Both the position numbers and the translations under genes were made by a program. The notes under the pieces were generated by a model. The model worked only from the letters and a program-made list of their open reading frames with translations, had not been told where the DNA came from and did not search any database. A DNA stretch of 64,000 nucleotides from Gammaproteobacteria bacterium (GTDB lineage: Bacteria > Pseudomonadota > Gammaproteobacteria > Pseudomonadales > Pseudohongiellaceae), in assembly GCA_029245395.1 (NCBI GenBank), contig JAQWPL010000024.1, positions 26,887-90,886 of the forward strand. Reading direction: 5' to 3'. Positions within the stretch are counted from its first letter, which is position 1; the number at the start of each line of letters is the position of its first letter. Below are positions 1 through 7,545 of the stretch, one piece after another.

Positions 1-2
1 AT

Positions 3-734
3 ACGTCTGAAGATGTGATACGTGGCACGATTGAAGTCACTGATCAGGAAATTACGTCCTATGAGATTGAGCCTGGTAGAGCTTATGTGCAAAACATTCC
101 GCCTGATGCTCGTCCATTAATGGATGGTCATGCTATCGTCAGTGCTCAAAGTGGTGATGCCCCTGAGGCCTTTGCTCTGGTAGCACGACTTAACCGGGAC
201 AATTCCATGAGTAGTCTGCATACGGTGACTTCCCATCAGGAAGGTCCGCTGTTCTGGGCGCCACTGGATACCTATCCTGACGTCCTGCATAACGGCAATA
301 TCGATTCCACATTACATGTGGTGAATCCACTTCAAATTCCAGCCACGGTTTACCTGGAATGGTTTGATATGGATGGTAATTCGGTAGAAACTTTCGATCG
401 CACTATTGTACGTGGTGAAAGCGCTGCTCTGAACCTGGAAGAAGTATTCGGTCAGAGTCCTCTGAGAGGTACTTTACGCGTATTTTCCGATACCGGCGTC
501 AGTGCGACGCTGCTGGAAAGTACACGCACTGTGTTGGGGGAAACGGTCATCATGGATGTACCGTTGCAGACAACTCCAACCGAAAGTAAATCCCGGTTTG
601 TGTTCCCGCTTTTCCGTAATGGTGATGGGTTTGCAACGGAAATGCTGACTATCAATACAGATCGTGCACCTCACAGTGGTAGTCTCAGGATGCTCAACTC
701 AGATGGTGAGGCGATGGAAGTCATCCTGCGTTAA
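3..734 (+). CDS. C-terminal part of a secreted NHL/propeller repeat protein (5' end outside window)
   Basis: The frame is open from the left edge and ends at a TAA, so only the last ~243 residues are seen. They align along their whole length with the C-terminus of the large repeat protein at 12756-16577: shared blocks include LFWAP, PDVLH, ATxYLEW, GNSV, LEEVFGQSP, RGTxRVFSD, PLQTTP and VVFPLFRNG-like strings, and both end in VILR. That region looks like an all-beta module, probably a surface or periplasmic domain; I know no function for it. A GTG at 15 could be mistaken for a start, but the homology continues upstream of it. The gene is therefore a paralogue of the 12.7 kb gene, with the selenium locus between them. 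Confidence 0.8.
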   Translation, partial: TSEDVIRGTIEVTDQEITSYEIEPGRAYVQNIPPDARPLMDGHAIVSAQSGDAPEAFALVARLNRDNSMSSLHTVTSHQEGPLFWAPLDTYPDVLHNGNIDSTLHVVNPLQIPATVYLEWFDMDGNSVETFDRTIVRGESAALNLEEVFGQSPLRGTLRVFSDTGVSATLLESTRTVLGETVIMDVPLQTTPTESKSRFVFPLFRNGDGFATEMLTINTDRAPHSGSLRMLNSDGEAMEVILR

Positions 735-744
735 TACGCTTTAA

Positions 745-780
745 AAACCATGTTTGCGGCTACTGCTGCAAATATGGTTT
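745..780 (+). terminator. Hairpin after the repeat-protein gene
   Basis: An imperfect inverted repeat of 16 bases per arm (745-760 against 765-780, two mismatches) with a TACT loop lies 10 bases after the stop codon. No clean T-run follows immediately, although the next 30 bases are T-rich. It probably ends transcription of the upstream gene and insulates selA. Confidence 0.6.
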
Positions 781-849
781 AACCCCCTGATTTGTTTTTA
801 CTCTTTTAGCTTTCTATACTGGCCCTCCCCTGGAGACCTGGTGTAGTAA

Positions 850-2304
850 ATGAGCTCTTCCGCTACCAGCGATATTAATGATCTGATCCGGCAGTTACCC
901 TCTGTTGATGCTGTGTTACTAGCAGGCAAAGGGATAGTGGCTGAATATGGTCATCTTGAGGTCACTAAAAAAATCCGTGATGCGCTGGATGCCGTCAGGG
1001 AACAAATTCTTACCGGCGATATCCTTCAAGCCTCCTCGGAACACATAACCAGCCAGGTGCTGGCTGACGTGCAATCTTCACTGGAAGAACAAAGCGCATC
1101 CTCGCTGATCCCTGTCTTTAATCTCACCGGAACCATCCTGCACACTAATCTTGGGCGTGCTATGTTGCCTGAAAGTGCTGTGCAGGCAGTTGTCAGGGTG
1201 GCAGCCTCACCAGTTAATCTGGAATATGATCTGGAAGCAGGGCAGCGGGGAGAAAGGGACACCCATGCAGAAGCGCTGGTTTGTCAATTGACCGGGGCGC
1301 AAGCAGCCACTTTCGTTAATAACAATGCGGCGGCTGTATTGCTGGTGCTCAATACCCTGGCACAAAACAGGGAAGTGCCTGTTTCCAGAGGTGAGCTGGT
1401 GGAAATAGGCGGCTCATTTCGCATTCCGGAAGTCATGGAACGCTCGGGTTGTAAATTGGTTGAAGTGGGCGCGACCAATCGGACTCACCTCAAGGACTAT
1501 AAGAAAGCTATTAATTCCAACACCGCAATGTTACTGAAAGTGCATACCAGTAACTATCGTATCGAAGGCTTTACCGCCGAAGTCAGTGAAACTGAACTGG
1601 CTGAATTGGCCCATCAAGTAGAACTACCCTTCGTGATAGATATGGGCAGTGGTTGTCTGTTGGATTTAACAGCTTACGACTTACCCAAAGAGCAAACGGC
1701 GGCCCAGGCAATTGAATCTGGCGCAGACATTATTACTTTTAGCGGCGACAAACTTCTTGGGGGTCCCCAGTGCGGCATCATAGCCGGCAAGAGTGAGTTG
1801 GTGGAGGCAATCCGTAGCAATCCACTGAAACGGGCGCTGCGTTTGGACAAGATGACATTAGCGGCGCTGGTCGAAGTGTTGAAGCTCTACCGTAATCCAG
1901 AAGCTTTGGTGCAGGCATTACCTACACTGCGCATATTTACACGACCTTTGAAAGATATACGCGAAGTGGCAGACCGCCTGTCGGGTGCGCTTGTAAAAGC
2001 ATTGTCTGAACAGTTTTTAATCACTACCGAGACAGGCACCTGCCAGGCTGGCAGTGGCGCATTGCCGGTCAAAATTTTGTCCAGTATTGCTGTTGTGATT
2101 GCATCGGCCGATAAGGACGATGAAAGTATCAGACGGCTTGAGCAGAAATTCAGGAAATTACCACGCCCCGTGATTGGGCGAATAAACAAAGGTCGGCTGC
2201 TCCTTGATATGCGTTGTCTGGAAGCCGGTATTCAGGAAAAGGAATTCATCGCACAACTGGCTACACTCGCAGCTTCTCTCGCTGACGCCGCCACAGAACA
2301 GTAG
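850..2304 (+). CDS. selA: L-seryl-tRNA(Sec) selenium transferase SelA
   Basis: SelA is the PLP enzyme that converts Ser-tRNA(Sec) to Sec-tRNA(Sec) using selenophosphate, in the cytoplasm. The 484-residue product has the family's N-terminal helical region (IRQLPSVDAVL), the central PLP-transferase fold with NLTGTILHTNLGRA and QRGERDTHAE, and the PLP-lysine segment SGDKLLGGPQCG, where the lysine is residue 301. The length is slightly above the E. coli enzyme. The start is the ATG at 850; the nearest GGAG is rather far upstream. selB follows after two bases and the Sec tRNA gene after selB, so this is a complete selA-selB-selC locus. No selD (selenophosphate synthetase) is in the window. Confidence 0.97.
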   Translation: MSSSATSDINDLIRQLPSVDAVLLAGKGIVAEYGHLEVTKKIRDALDAVREQILTGDILQASSEHITSQVLADVQSSLEEQSASSLIPVFNLTGTILHTNLGRAMLPESAVQAVVRVAASPVNLEYDLEAGQRGERDTHAEALVCQLTGAQAATFVNNNAAAVLLVLNTLAQNREVPVSRGELVEIGGSFRIPEVMERSGCKLVEVGATNRTHLKDYKKAINSNTAMLLKVHTSNYRIEGFTAEVSETELAELAHQVELPFVIDMGSGCLLDLTAYDLPKEQTAAQAIESGADIITFSGDKLLGGPQCGIIAGKSELVEAIRSNPLKRALRLDKMTLAALVEVLKLYRNPEALVQALPTLRIFTRPLKDIREVADRLSGALVKALSEQFLITTETGTCQAGSGALPVKILSSIAVVIASADKDDESIRRLEQKFRKLPRPVIGRINKGRLLLDMRCLEAGIQEKEFIAQLATLAASLADAATEQ

Positions 2305-2306
2305 CC

Positions 2307-4238
2307 ATGATCATTGCCACAGCCGGCCATGTGGATCATGGTAAAACTTCACTTATCAAACAGCTCACTGGTGTTGAAACTGATCGGCTCGACGAAGAAA
2401 AACGTCGTGGATTGTCAATCGATCTTGGTTTTGCCTACCGTAAACCCACTTCTGAAAACGACAAAGTACTTGGCTTTATTGATGTGCCGGGCCACCAGCG
2501 TTTTATCAACACAATGATCTCAGGTTTATCCGGGATTGATATGGGCATGTTGGTGGTGGCCGCCGATGACGGCATTATGCCCCAGACCCTTGAGCACCTG
2601 GACATCATGCATCTGTTGGGTATCCAGGCGTTTATCGGCGTCATCACCAAAACAGATCGCGCCGACAAAGTACGGACAGAGACTGTTGCAAGCGAAGTTG
2701 CAGCCTTGCTGGGGAAATACCAGGCAAATGAGGTAACGTTATTCCCGGTTTCAAATACCACAGGCGAAGGCATAGATGAGCTGCAATCCTGGTTGGATCA
2801 GCAATTAAGTGTTCACAAGAAAAAACCGCCCCAGGGGTATTTTCGCCTTTCTATCGACAGGTCTTTTAACCTGAAAGGCATTGGACTGGTTGTCACTGGC
2901 ACAGTCATGGCGGGTGAAGTTTCAGAAGGAGATTCAGTCAGGCTACTGCCTCAGGACATTATCCTGCGTGTCCGGGGTATGCATGTTCAGGATGAGCCGG
3001 CCACGCATGCAGATACGGGAGTGCGTTGCGCTTTGAATCTTAGTGGGGATATTGAAAAAGCGAATATTGATAAAGGCGATTGGCTGATAGGACAGGGGGC
3101 CGAAAGCGGGAGCTGCACCTTTACTGCAAAGGTGCAATTTTTGGACACGCCGGTAAAACGGCGCCACGGCATGCCGTTGAAACTGTATCTGGGTGCCAGG
3201 CATATTCCGGCCAAACTTGGCTTTCTGTCTGACGATGCGGCTCAGCAGCTGGTTCAGATTATTACGGAAGAACCAGTGTGTTGTTGCAGGGGAGAGCGCT
3301 TTATCTTGCGCGATTACAGTGAAAAGTTTCTGCTTGGTGGCGGCAATGTGCTTGATCCTGCTGCGCAACGACTACGAAAACTGTCTCCCGATTACGCCAA
3401 CTTGCTGGCTACCCTGGAACTGAATGATTTTGCCCAATCTCTGGACACTCTTCTTATACAGATAGGGGCGGTGATAGATTTTGAGGCCTACAGAAGCGCC
3501 TGGAATCTCAGTGACGCAGAAGCTGATGCTTTACTGCAGAAAGCTGGATTGAAAAATAGTCTGGAATTTCCTCACACCAGTGAATCCAGGTTTGCACTAT
3601 CCAGCGACCGGTGGCAAGACATGCACAATATGGTTTTCCAGGCAGTAAAAACCTGGCAGGGGGAAAATACTGACAAGCCCGGAATCCCTGTAGATGATCT
3701 TGCAAAATTAGTGGAGGAGGACTTTGACGCCAGACTCATTAAAGCCGTGCTTGATGTTCTGACTGAAAAAGGTGTTGCGGGCAACAAGCTGGAAGTGGCA
3801 GGGGGGCTCGTGAAACAGGCGGGGTTTCGCGCCGGTATGTCCGACAAGGTTAAAGAACAATGGCAGCAAGTTGAACAAATTCTGCAGAAACAGGGTCTAG
3901 AAATTCCACTGCTATCGGAACTTGAAAATAAGACCAGTATTCGGGGCAGGGAAATGAATCACCTGGTGAATGCTGCTCTTAAAGCCGGATTGTTGCATCG
4001 AGTAAGCCAGAAAAGAGTAGGATTACCGGATACGCTTTTGGCGCTTGCAGAAAAAGTGCAGGAAATAGCCGAGAACAAACCGGAATTTTCCGTTATAGAA
4101 TTTAAAAATTATATTGGGACAGGCCGTAATTACGTGATTGAATTGCTGGATTTCATGGACAGAGTTGGCTTTACCCAGCGAGTTGGGAATGAAAGAAAAA
4201 TCGTCGATGCCAGTGTGCCAGACAGAGTATTTAGATAG
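2307..4238 (+). CDS. selB: Selenocysteine-specific elongation factor SelB
   Basis: SelB is the EF-Tu-like GTPase that brings Sec-tRNA(Sec) to UGA codons followed by a SECIS hairpin. The 643-residue protein shows the G1 loop GHVDHGKT (residues 7-14), the switch region with DEEKRRGLSID, DVPGH (59-63) and the TKTD specificity motif (114-117). The C-terminal ~250 residues are the winged-helix repeats that bind the SECIS. It starts two bases after the selA stop, so translation is probably coupled. Length and order are typical for a bacterial SelB. Together with the Sec tRNA it makes UGA recoding in this genome expected. Confidence 0.97.
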   Translation: MIIATAGHVDHGKTSLIKQLTGVETDRLDEEKRRGLSIDLGFAYRKPTSENDKVLGFIDVPGHQRFINTMISGLSGIDMGMLVVAADDGIMPQTLEHLDIMHLLGIQAFIGVITKTDRADKVRTETVASEVAALLGKYQANEVTLFPVSNTTGEGIDELQSWLDQQLSVHKKKPPQGYFRLSIDRSFNLKGIGLVVTGTVMAGEVSEGDSVRLLPQDIILRVRGMHVQDEPATHADTGVRCALNLSGDIEKANIDKGDWLIGQGAESGSCTFTAKVQFLDTPVKRRHGMPLKLYLGARHIPAKLGFLSDDAAQQLVQIITEEPVCCCRGERFILRDYSEKFLLGGGNVLDPAAQRLRKLSPDYANLLATLELNDFAQSLDTLLIQIGAVIDFEAYRSAWNLSDAEADALLQKAGLKNSLEFPHTSESRFALSSDRWQDMHNMVFQAVKTWQGENTDKPGIPVDDLAKLVEEDFDARLIKAVLDVLTEKGVAGNKLEVAGGLVKQAGFRAGMSDKVKEQWQQVEQILQKQGLEIPLLSELENKTSIRGREMNHLVNAALKAGLLHRVSQKRVGLPDTLLALAEKVQEIAENKPEFSVIEFKNYIGTGRNYVIELLDFMDRVGFTQRVGNERKIVDASVPDRVFR

Positions 4239-4299
4239 TTTGGTTGTTATATTTATAGTTACATTAATGGTTTGATTAAACTTACATCAAAAGTTAACA

Positions 4300-4392
4300 G
4301 GAAGAGCGATATCCCCGGTGGGGTGCCTGGCCTTCAAAGCCAGTGAGGTGTTTTATAACGCCTGGTGGGTTCGACTCCTACCTCTTCCGCCA
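4300..4392 (+). tRNA. selC: tRNA-Sec (anticodon TCA), 3' CCA encoded
   Basis: A cloverleaf can be folded by hand. It has acceptor 5' strand GGAAGAG(C), a 6-bp D stem TATCCC/GGGGTG with loop CGGT, and anticodon arm CTGGC-CTTCAAA-GCCAG with anticodon TCA. It also has a long variable arm (AGGTGTT/AACGCCT, loop TTAT), T arm GTGGG-TTCGACT-CCTAC, acceptor 3' strand CTCTTCC, discriminator G and encoded CCA. The 6-bp D stem, long variable arm and TCA anticodon are diagnostic of tRNA-Sec. The acceptor plus T stems add up to 12 bp (7+5), one less than the 8+5 of E. coli selC, with C8 left unpaired. It lies 61 bases after selB. Confidence 0.95.
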
Positions 4393-4446
4393 GTTTCATG
4401 TCAGTTGTGCTTGGGGTATGCTTTTAGGTGTCAACAGGAGGAAAAT

Positions 4447-5112
4447 ATGAAAACAGCATTAAACAATTGTTTTGTGTCGGGTAAGCTGCCATTTTTATGC
4501 ATGGCACTGTTACTCTCCTTTAGCGTCAATGCTCAGAACAAACCGGATTTTTCAGGTACCTGGGAAATGGAAGGCTGGTCTGCCGAAGAGTGGGATGTAG
4601 AACCTCCCTATACTGCTGCGGGTTTTGCAGCTTTTCAGACTTGGGAAGCAGATCCCCTTGGCGATCCTGCCCATCAATGTATTTTTTCTTTGGTGCGAAT
4701 TACCACGGCACCCATGCTTCATGAAATCATCCAGGATGAAGAACGCATTGTTATGTTGTATGAATACGAGCATCAGGTTCGGCGCGCTTATATAGATCGC
4801 CCTCATCCGGAAGATCCCTATCCGACTTTTATGGGATATTCCAATGCGGTTTGGGAAGGCGATACTCTGGTCATCGAAGCTGTTGGTCTACAGAAAGGTT
4901 ATCTCAGGCCACAAGGTGTGCCGCATTCTGACCAGCTTAGGGTTGTTGAAACACGAACCATGCTGGCAGACGGTAATACCCTGACACTTGATACTATCAT
5001 TGATGATCCGGTCTACTTTACCAAGCCCTGGAACGTCACGACGCAATGGAAAAAGTCGGATTTTGAAATCATGGACTACGATTGTGTTGCCAGACCACAT
5101 CTTGGTGAATAG
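4447..5112 (+). CDS. Small secreted protein paired with DUF6152
   Basis: A 221-residue protein with a signal peptide ending near VNAQN. The mature start KPDFSGTWE and later blocks NAVWEGDTLVIEA, HSDQLRVVE and DTIIDDPVYFTKPW recur in the protein at 32654-33439 (GIWEF, HGVWDGDTLVVST, TIDDPIYYSEPF), so the two are paralogues. Both sit beside a DUF6152 gene. The function is unknown; the fold is probably beta-rich and periplasmic. The start is the ATG at 4447, preceded by AGGAGGAA; an upstream in-frame start would lie inside the tRNA gene. The gap to the tRNA is 54 bases. Confidence 0.85.
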   Translation: MKTALNNCFVSGKLPFLCMALLLSFSVNAQNKPDFSGTWEMEGWSAEEWDVEPPYTAAGFAAFQTWEADPLGDPAHQCIFSLVRITTAPMLHEIIQDEERIVMLYEYEHQVRRAYIDRPHPEDPYPTFMGYSNAVWEGDTLVIEAVGLQKGYLRPQGVPHSDQLRVVETRTMLADGNTLTLDTIIDDPVYFTKPWNVTTQWKKSDFEIMDYDCVARPHLGE

Positions 5113-5150
5113 AAACAAGCTACCAGCTGAGAAAGAAGAGGATTCAGTTT

Positions 5151-5534
5151 ATGAATAAATTAATCGTTATATTGTTAAGTTTGATTGCTGCTCCAGTGTT
5201 TGCACATCATTCGTTTTTGTCCATTTATGATCAGGACTCCCTTGAAGTTATCGAAGGGGTAGTTACTGAAGTCTGGTTCGAAAACCCCCACAGCCGTGTC
5301 TATGTTGAAGCCACCGATGCCAGTGGCACTAAAACCGTCTGGGAATCGGAAACATACCCCCGCAACATTCTGGTGCGACGTGGCTGGAACCACAATGACT
5401 TGAAAGAAGGTGATGCAGTCATACTGACAGGAAGGCAGGCAAGAAATGGCAGTAACCGAGTTCAAATGCTGACCATCACCCGTCCTTCTGATGGTTGGGA
5501 AGGTGTTGGCTTTGATTCGGATTCAATTGACTAA
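5151..5534 (+). CDS. DUF6152 family secreted protein
   Basis: A 127-residue protein with a signal peptide ending in VFAHHSF; the HHSF start of the mature chain followed by EGVVTEVWFENPHSRVYVE is characteristic of DUF6152. The partner copy at 33458-33883 has AHHSLVGEF and TEVEWTNPHIWFY at the same places. Function is not established; it is a small periplasmic beta-barrel-like protein by inference. It follows the paired secreted protein after 38 bases and precedes the AhpD-like selenoprotein by 28 bases, so all three may be one transcript. Confidence 0.85.
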   Translation: MNKLIVILLSLIAAPVFAHHSFLSIYDQDSLEVIEGVVTEVWFENPHSRVYVEATDASGTKTVWESETYPRNILVRRGWNHNDLKEGDAVILTGRQARNGSNRVQMLTITRPSDGWEGVGFDSDSID

Positions 5535-5562
5535 CAAATAGTAGTAAAAAAAGTAGTTAAAA

Positions 5563-6705
5563 ATGACTGCAATAACACATTTCACTTTCACTGATCTTGA
5601 TCTTCCAATACGCGAAGGCATGCAGGAAGCCTTGCAGGAAACGTGGCAACGTCTGGCAAAACCGGGTAACTGGTTTACGGGTATTGAAAGGGTCGCTATA
5701 GCGGCGGAATTGCGCAAGGCCAGGGATTGCTCGTTATGCAAAGAGCGGAAGGATTCCCTGTCTCCTGCCAGCGTTGAAGGCAGTCATAATTCAAACGGCG
5801 ATTTGCCAGAAGCTGTAGTGGAAGTTGTTCATCGTGTGATTACCGATCAGGCACGCATCACCCGGCGTTGGGTGGAAGGCCTGTTGGAAGACGGTATTAA
5901 CGGCCGCGATGCACAAGGCGAATATGTGGAAATCGTTGGTGTCGTGGTACTTATTTATAGTGTTGATGAATTCATGCGCGGTATCGGTGCTCCACTGGAA
6001 CCGCTGCCAGAACCTGTTGGAGGCGAACCAAGCTGGTATCGGCCACCAAATCTTGAAACTGAAACCGGGTTTGTACCCATGATTCCAGTCGATGGCAATA
6101 CAGGCGATGAATCTGATCTCTGGGGCGAAATGACCGCCAATGTGCTCAGGGCGCTGACCCTGGTGCCTGATAATCTGCGCGACTGGAAACTACTTTCTGA
6201 TCAGATGTATGTGCCACTGCCTTTTATGAGCCAGCCTGGTAAGGAAACCGGTCGTGCCATCGACCGAATGCAGGTTGAACTGGTTGCTGGCAGAGTCTCA
6301 TCCCATAACGAGTGCTTTTACTGAACTACCGCACATTCGATGGCGCTCCGTGGGAATGCCCAGGCAATAGAAAAAGAAATCGACATCAAGCGGGTTCGTA
6401 CCGAAGACAATGCGGATGATGGCGGCATTGATTATGGCCAAGAACTGAATAATTTCGTTGATGGCTTCATGAGTCATGACGAAGCACAATTAAGCCAGGC
6501 TCGCGAAGTGCTGGTGGATGCGATGGGTGCTGCCGGGATGGTGGAAGCCGCCGCAGTGGCAGGCAATTTTCAGCGCATGGTGCGAATCGCTGATTCCATA
6601 GGTATCCCCATTGATGAAGCCAGACTAGAGCTGTCTACAGGATTGAGAGAAGAACTGGGTCTCAACGAATTCCACTCCGCCCAAAACACATTGAACCGGC
6701 ATTAG
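5563..6705 (+). CDS. AhpD-like (carboxymuconolactone-decarboxylase fold) selenoprotein, TGA read as Sec
   Basis: One reading frame of 380 residues is interrupted only by a TGA at 6322-6324 (residue 254). The sequence around it, with Sec as U, is VELVAGRVSSHNECFYUTTAH: E239, C251, U254 and H258 match the AhpD catalytic pattern E-x11-C-x2-C-x3-H with Sec replacing the second cysteine. The N-terminal half holds a second CxxC (C56-S-L-C59) after WFTGIERVAIAAE, so the protein is a duplicated AhpD/CMD fold. Such proteins are thiol peroxidases/reductases. The part after TGA has no ribosome binding site of its own, and a SECIS-like hairpin follows at the right distance. selA, selB and the Sec tRNA are ~1 kb upstream. 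The alternative, a nonsense mutation exactly at the catalytic Cys, is much less likely. Confidence 0.9.
6334..6358 (+). promoter_or_regulatory. Candidate bacterial SECIS hairpin of the AhpD-like selenoprotein
   Basis: The lower stem CATTC (6334-6338) pairs with GAATG (6354-6358), and the upper stem ATGG (6340-6343) pairs with CCGT (6348-6351, one T-G pair); the four-base loop is CGCT. The apical loop begins 20 bases after the TGA and has a G as its second base. Both features agree with known rules for bacterial SECIS elements. The hairpin lies inside the coding sequence, as expected in bacteria. The fold was done by hand. Confidence 0.65.
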
Positions 6706-6777
6706 CCGTTCTCAGCGTTCTTATCCGTCTAACTGATTTCTGTTAATAACTCCTGTCGTTAGGTTAGAATCTTTTCC

Positions 6778-7545
6778 ATGAACAGGAAAAATTTCTCATT
6801 ACTCACCCTTACTGTCCTGATTGCCAGTTTTTGGCATCCTGCTTCAGCTCAGCATGAAACTGCCTCTGACCTGATCAGTGGTGAACGTGCCTTTCGGCAA
6901 TACTGCGCTAACTGCCACGGTCCTGATGGCGACCTGATAGCCAATGTTGATCTTGGGCACAATAATTTTCGCCAGTCATACACGGATGAAAATCTGGTTG
7001 GTATCATTATGAACGGCATTCCCGATACGCCCATGCCCCCCACACCACGTGTGACTGATGAGCAGGCCAGTATGGTTGTGGCCTGGCTGCGCAGTCTGGG
7101 TGAAAGGGAAGAGGGAATGAGTGGTGATCCAGTACTGGGACTAAACCTGTTTTCTGGTAGAGGAAACTGCATGGGCTGCCATATGGTCAATGGGGAAGGT
7201 TCAGTACTTGGCCCGGATCTCAGCAGCATTGCCCTGATACGTTCTTCGGCAGAACTTGAATCCTCTCTGATTGAACCTGATGCTATTGTCCAACCTGACA
7301 GCCGTTTTTTTACTGTCCAGTTTAAAAATGGAGAAGTGATCACAGGCAGACTGTTGAACCATGATGCTTTTACTATTCAATTGCTCGACTCAGATGAGCG
7401 CCTGCGCTCTCTGGATAAATCAGAGCTTCAAACCTGGGGCTTTACTACTCCCGGGATGCCGTCATTAGCTGGTGATTTCAGTAATCAGGAAATAGCGGAC
7501 CTGGTGGCTTACCTGGCATCACTGCGTAGGGGGGCAGCATTATGA
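6778..7545 (+). CDS. Diheme cytochrome c, probable electron acceptor of the PQQ dehydrogenase
   Basis: A 255-residue protein with a signal peptide (cleavage near ASAQH) and two heme-binding sites, CANCH (residues 43-47) and CMGCH (131-135). The first domain is a class I cytochrome c; its TPMPPTPRVTDEQ segment supplies a likely Met ligand. The second is followed by a ~70-residue domain with PDSRFFTVQFKNGEVITGR, which is typical of membrane-anchored heme proteins linked to dehydrogenases. Its stop overlaps the start of the PQQ dehydrogenase gene (ATGA), so the two are translationally coupled and presumably form one periplasmic electron-transfer pair. Confidence 0.9.
   Translation: MNRKNFSLLTLTVLIASFWHPASAQHETASDLISGERAFRQYCANCHGPDGDLIANVDLGHNNFRQSYTDENLVGIIMNGIPDTPMPPTPRVTDEQASMVVAWLRSLGEREEGMSGDPVLGLNLFSGRGNCMGCHMVNGEGSVLGPDLSSIALIRSSAELESSLIEPDAIVQPDSRFFTVQFKNGEVITGRLLNHDAFTIQLLDSDERLRSLDKSELQTWGFTTPGMPSLAGDFSNQEIADLVAYLASLRRGAAL

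Noticed and set aside
4318..4446. N-terminal extension of the secreted protein into the tRNA region
   Set aside because: The upstream start lies inside tRNA-Sec, while ATG 4447 has AGGAGG before it and begins a proper leader.
6340..6705. Separate 121-residue protein starting at ATG 6340
   Set aside because: It is in frame with the upstream AhpD-like gene, has no ribosome binding site, and the AhpD motif spans the TGA; it is the C-terminal part of the selenoprotein.
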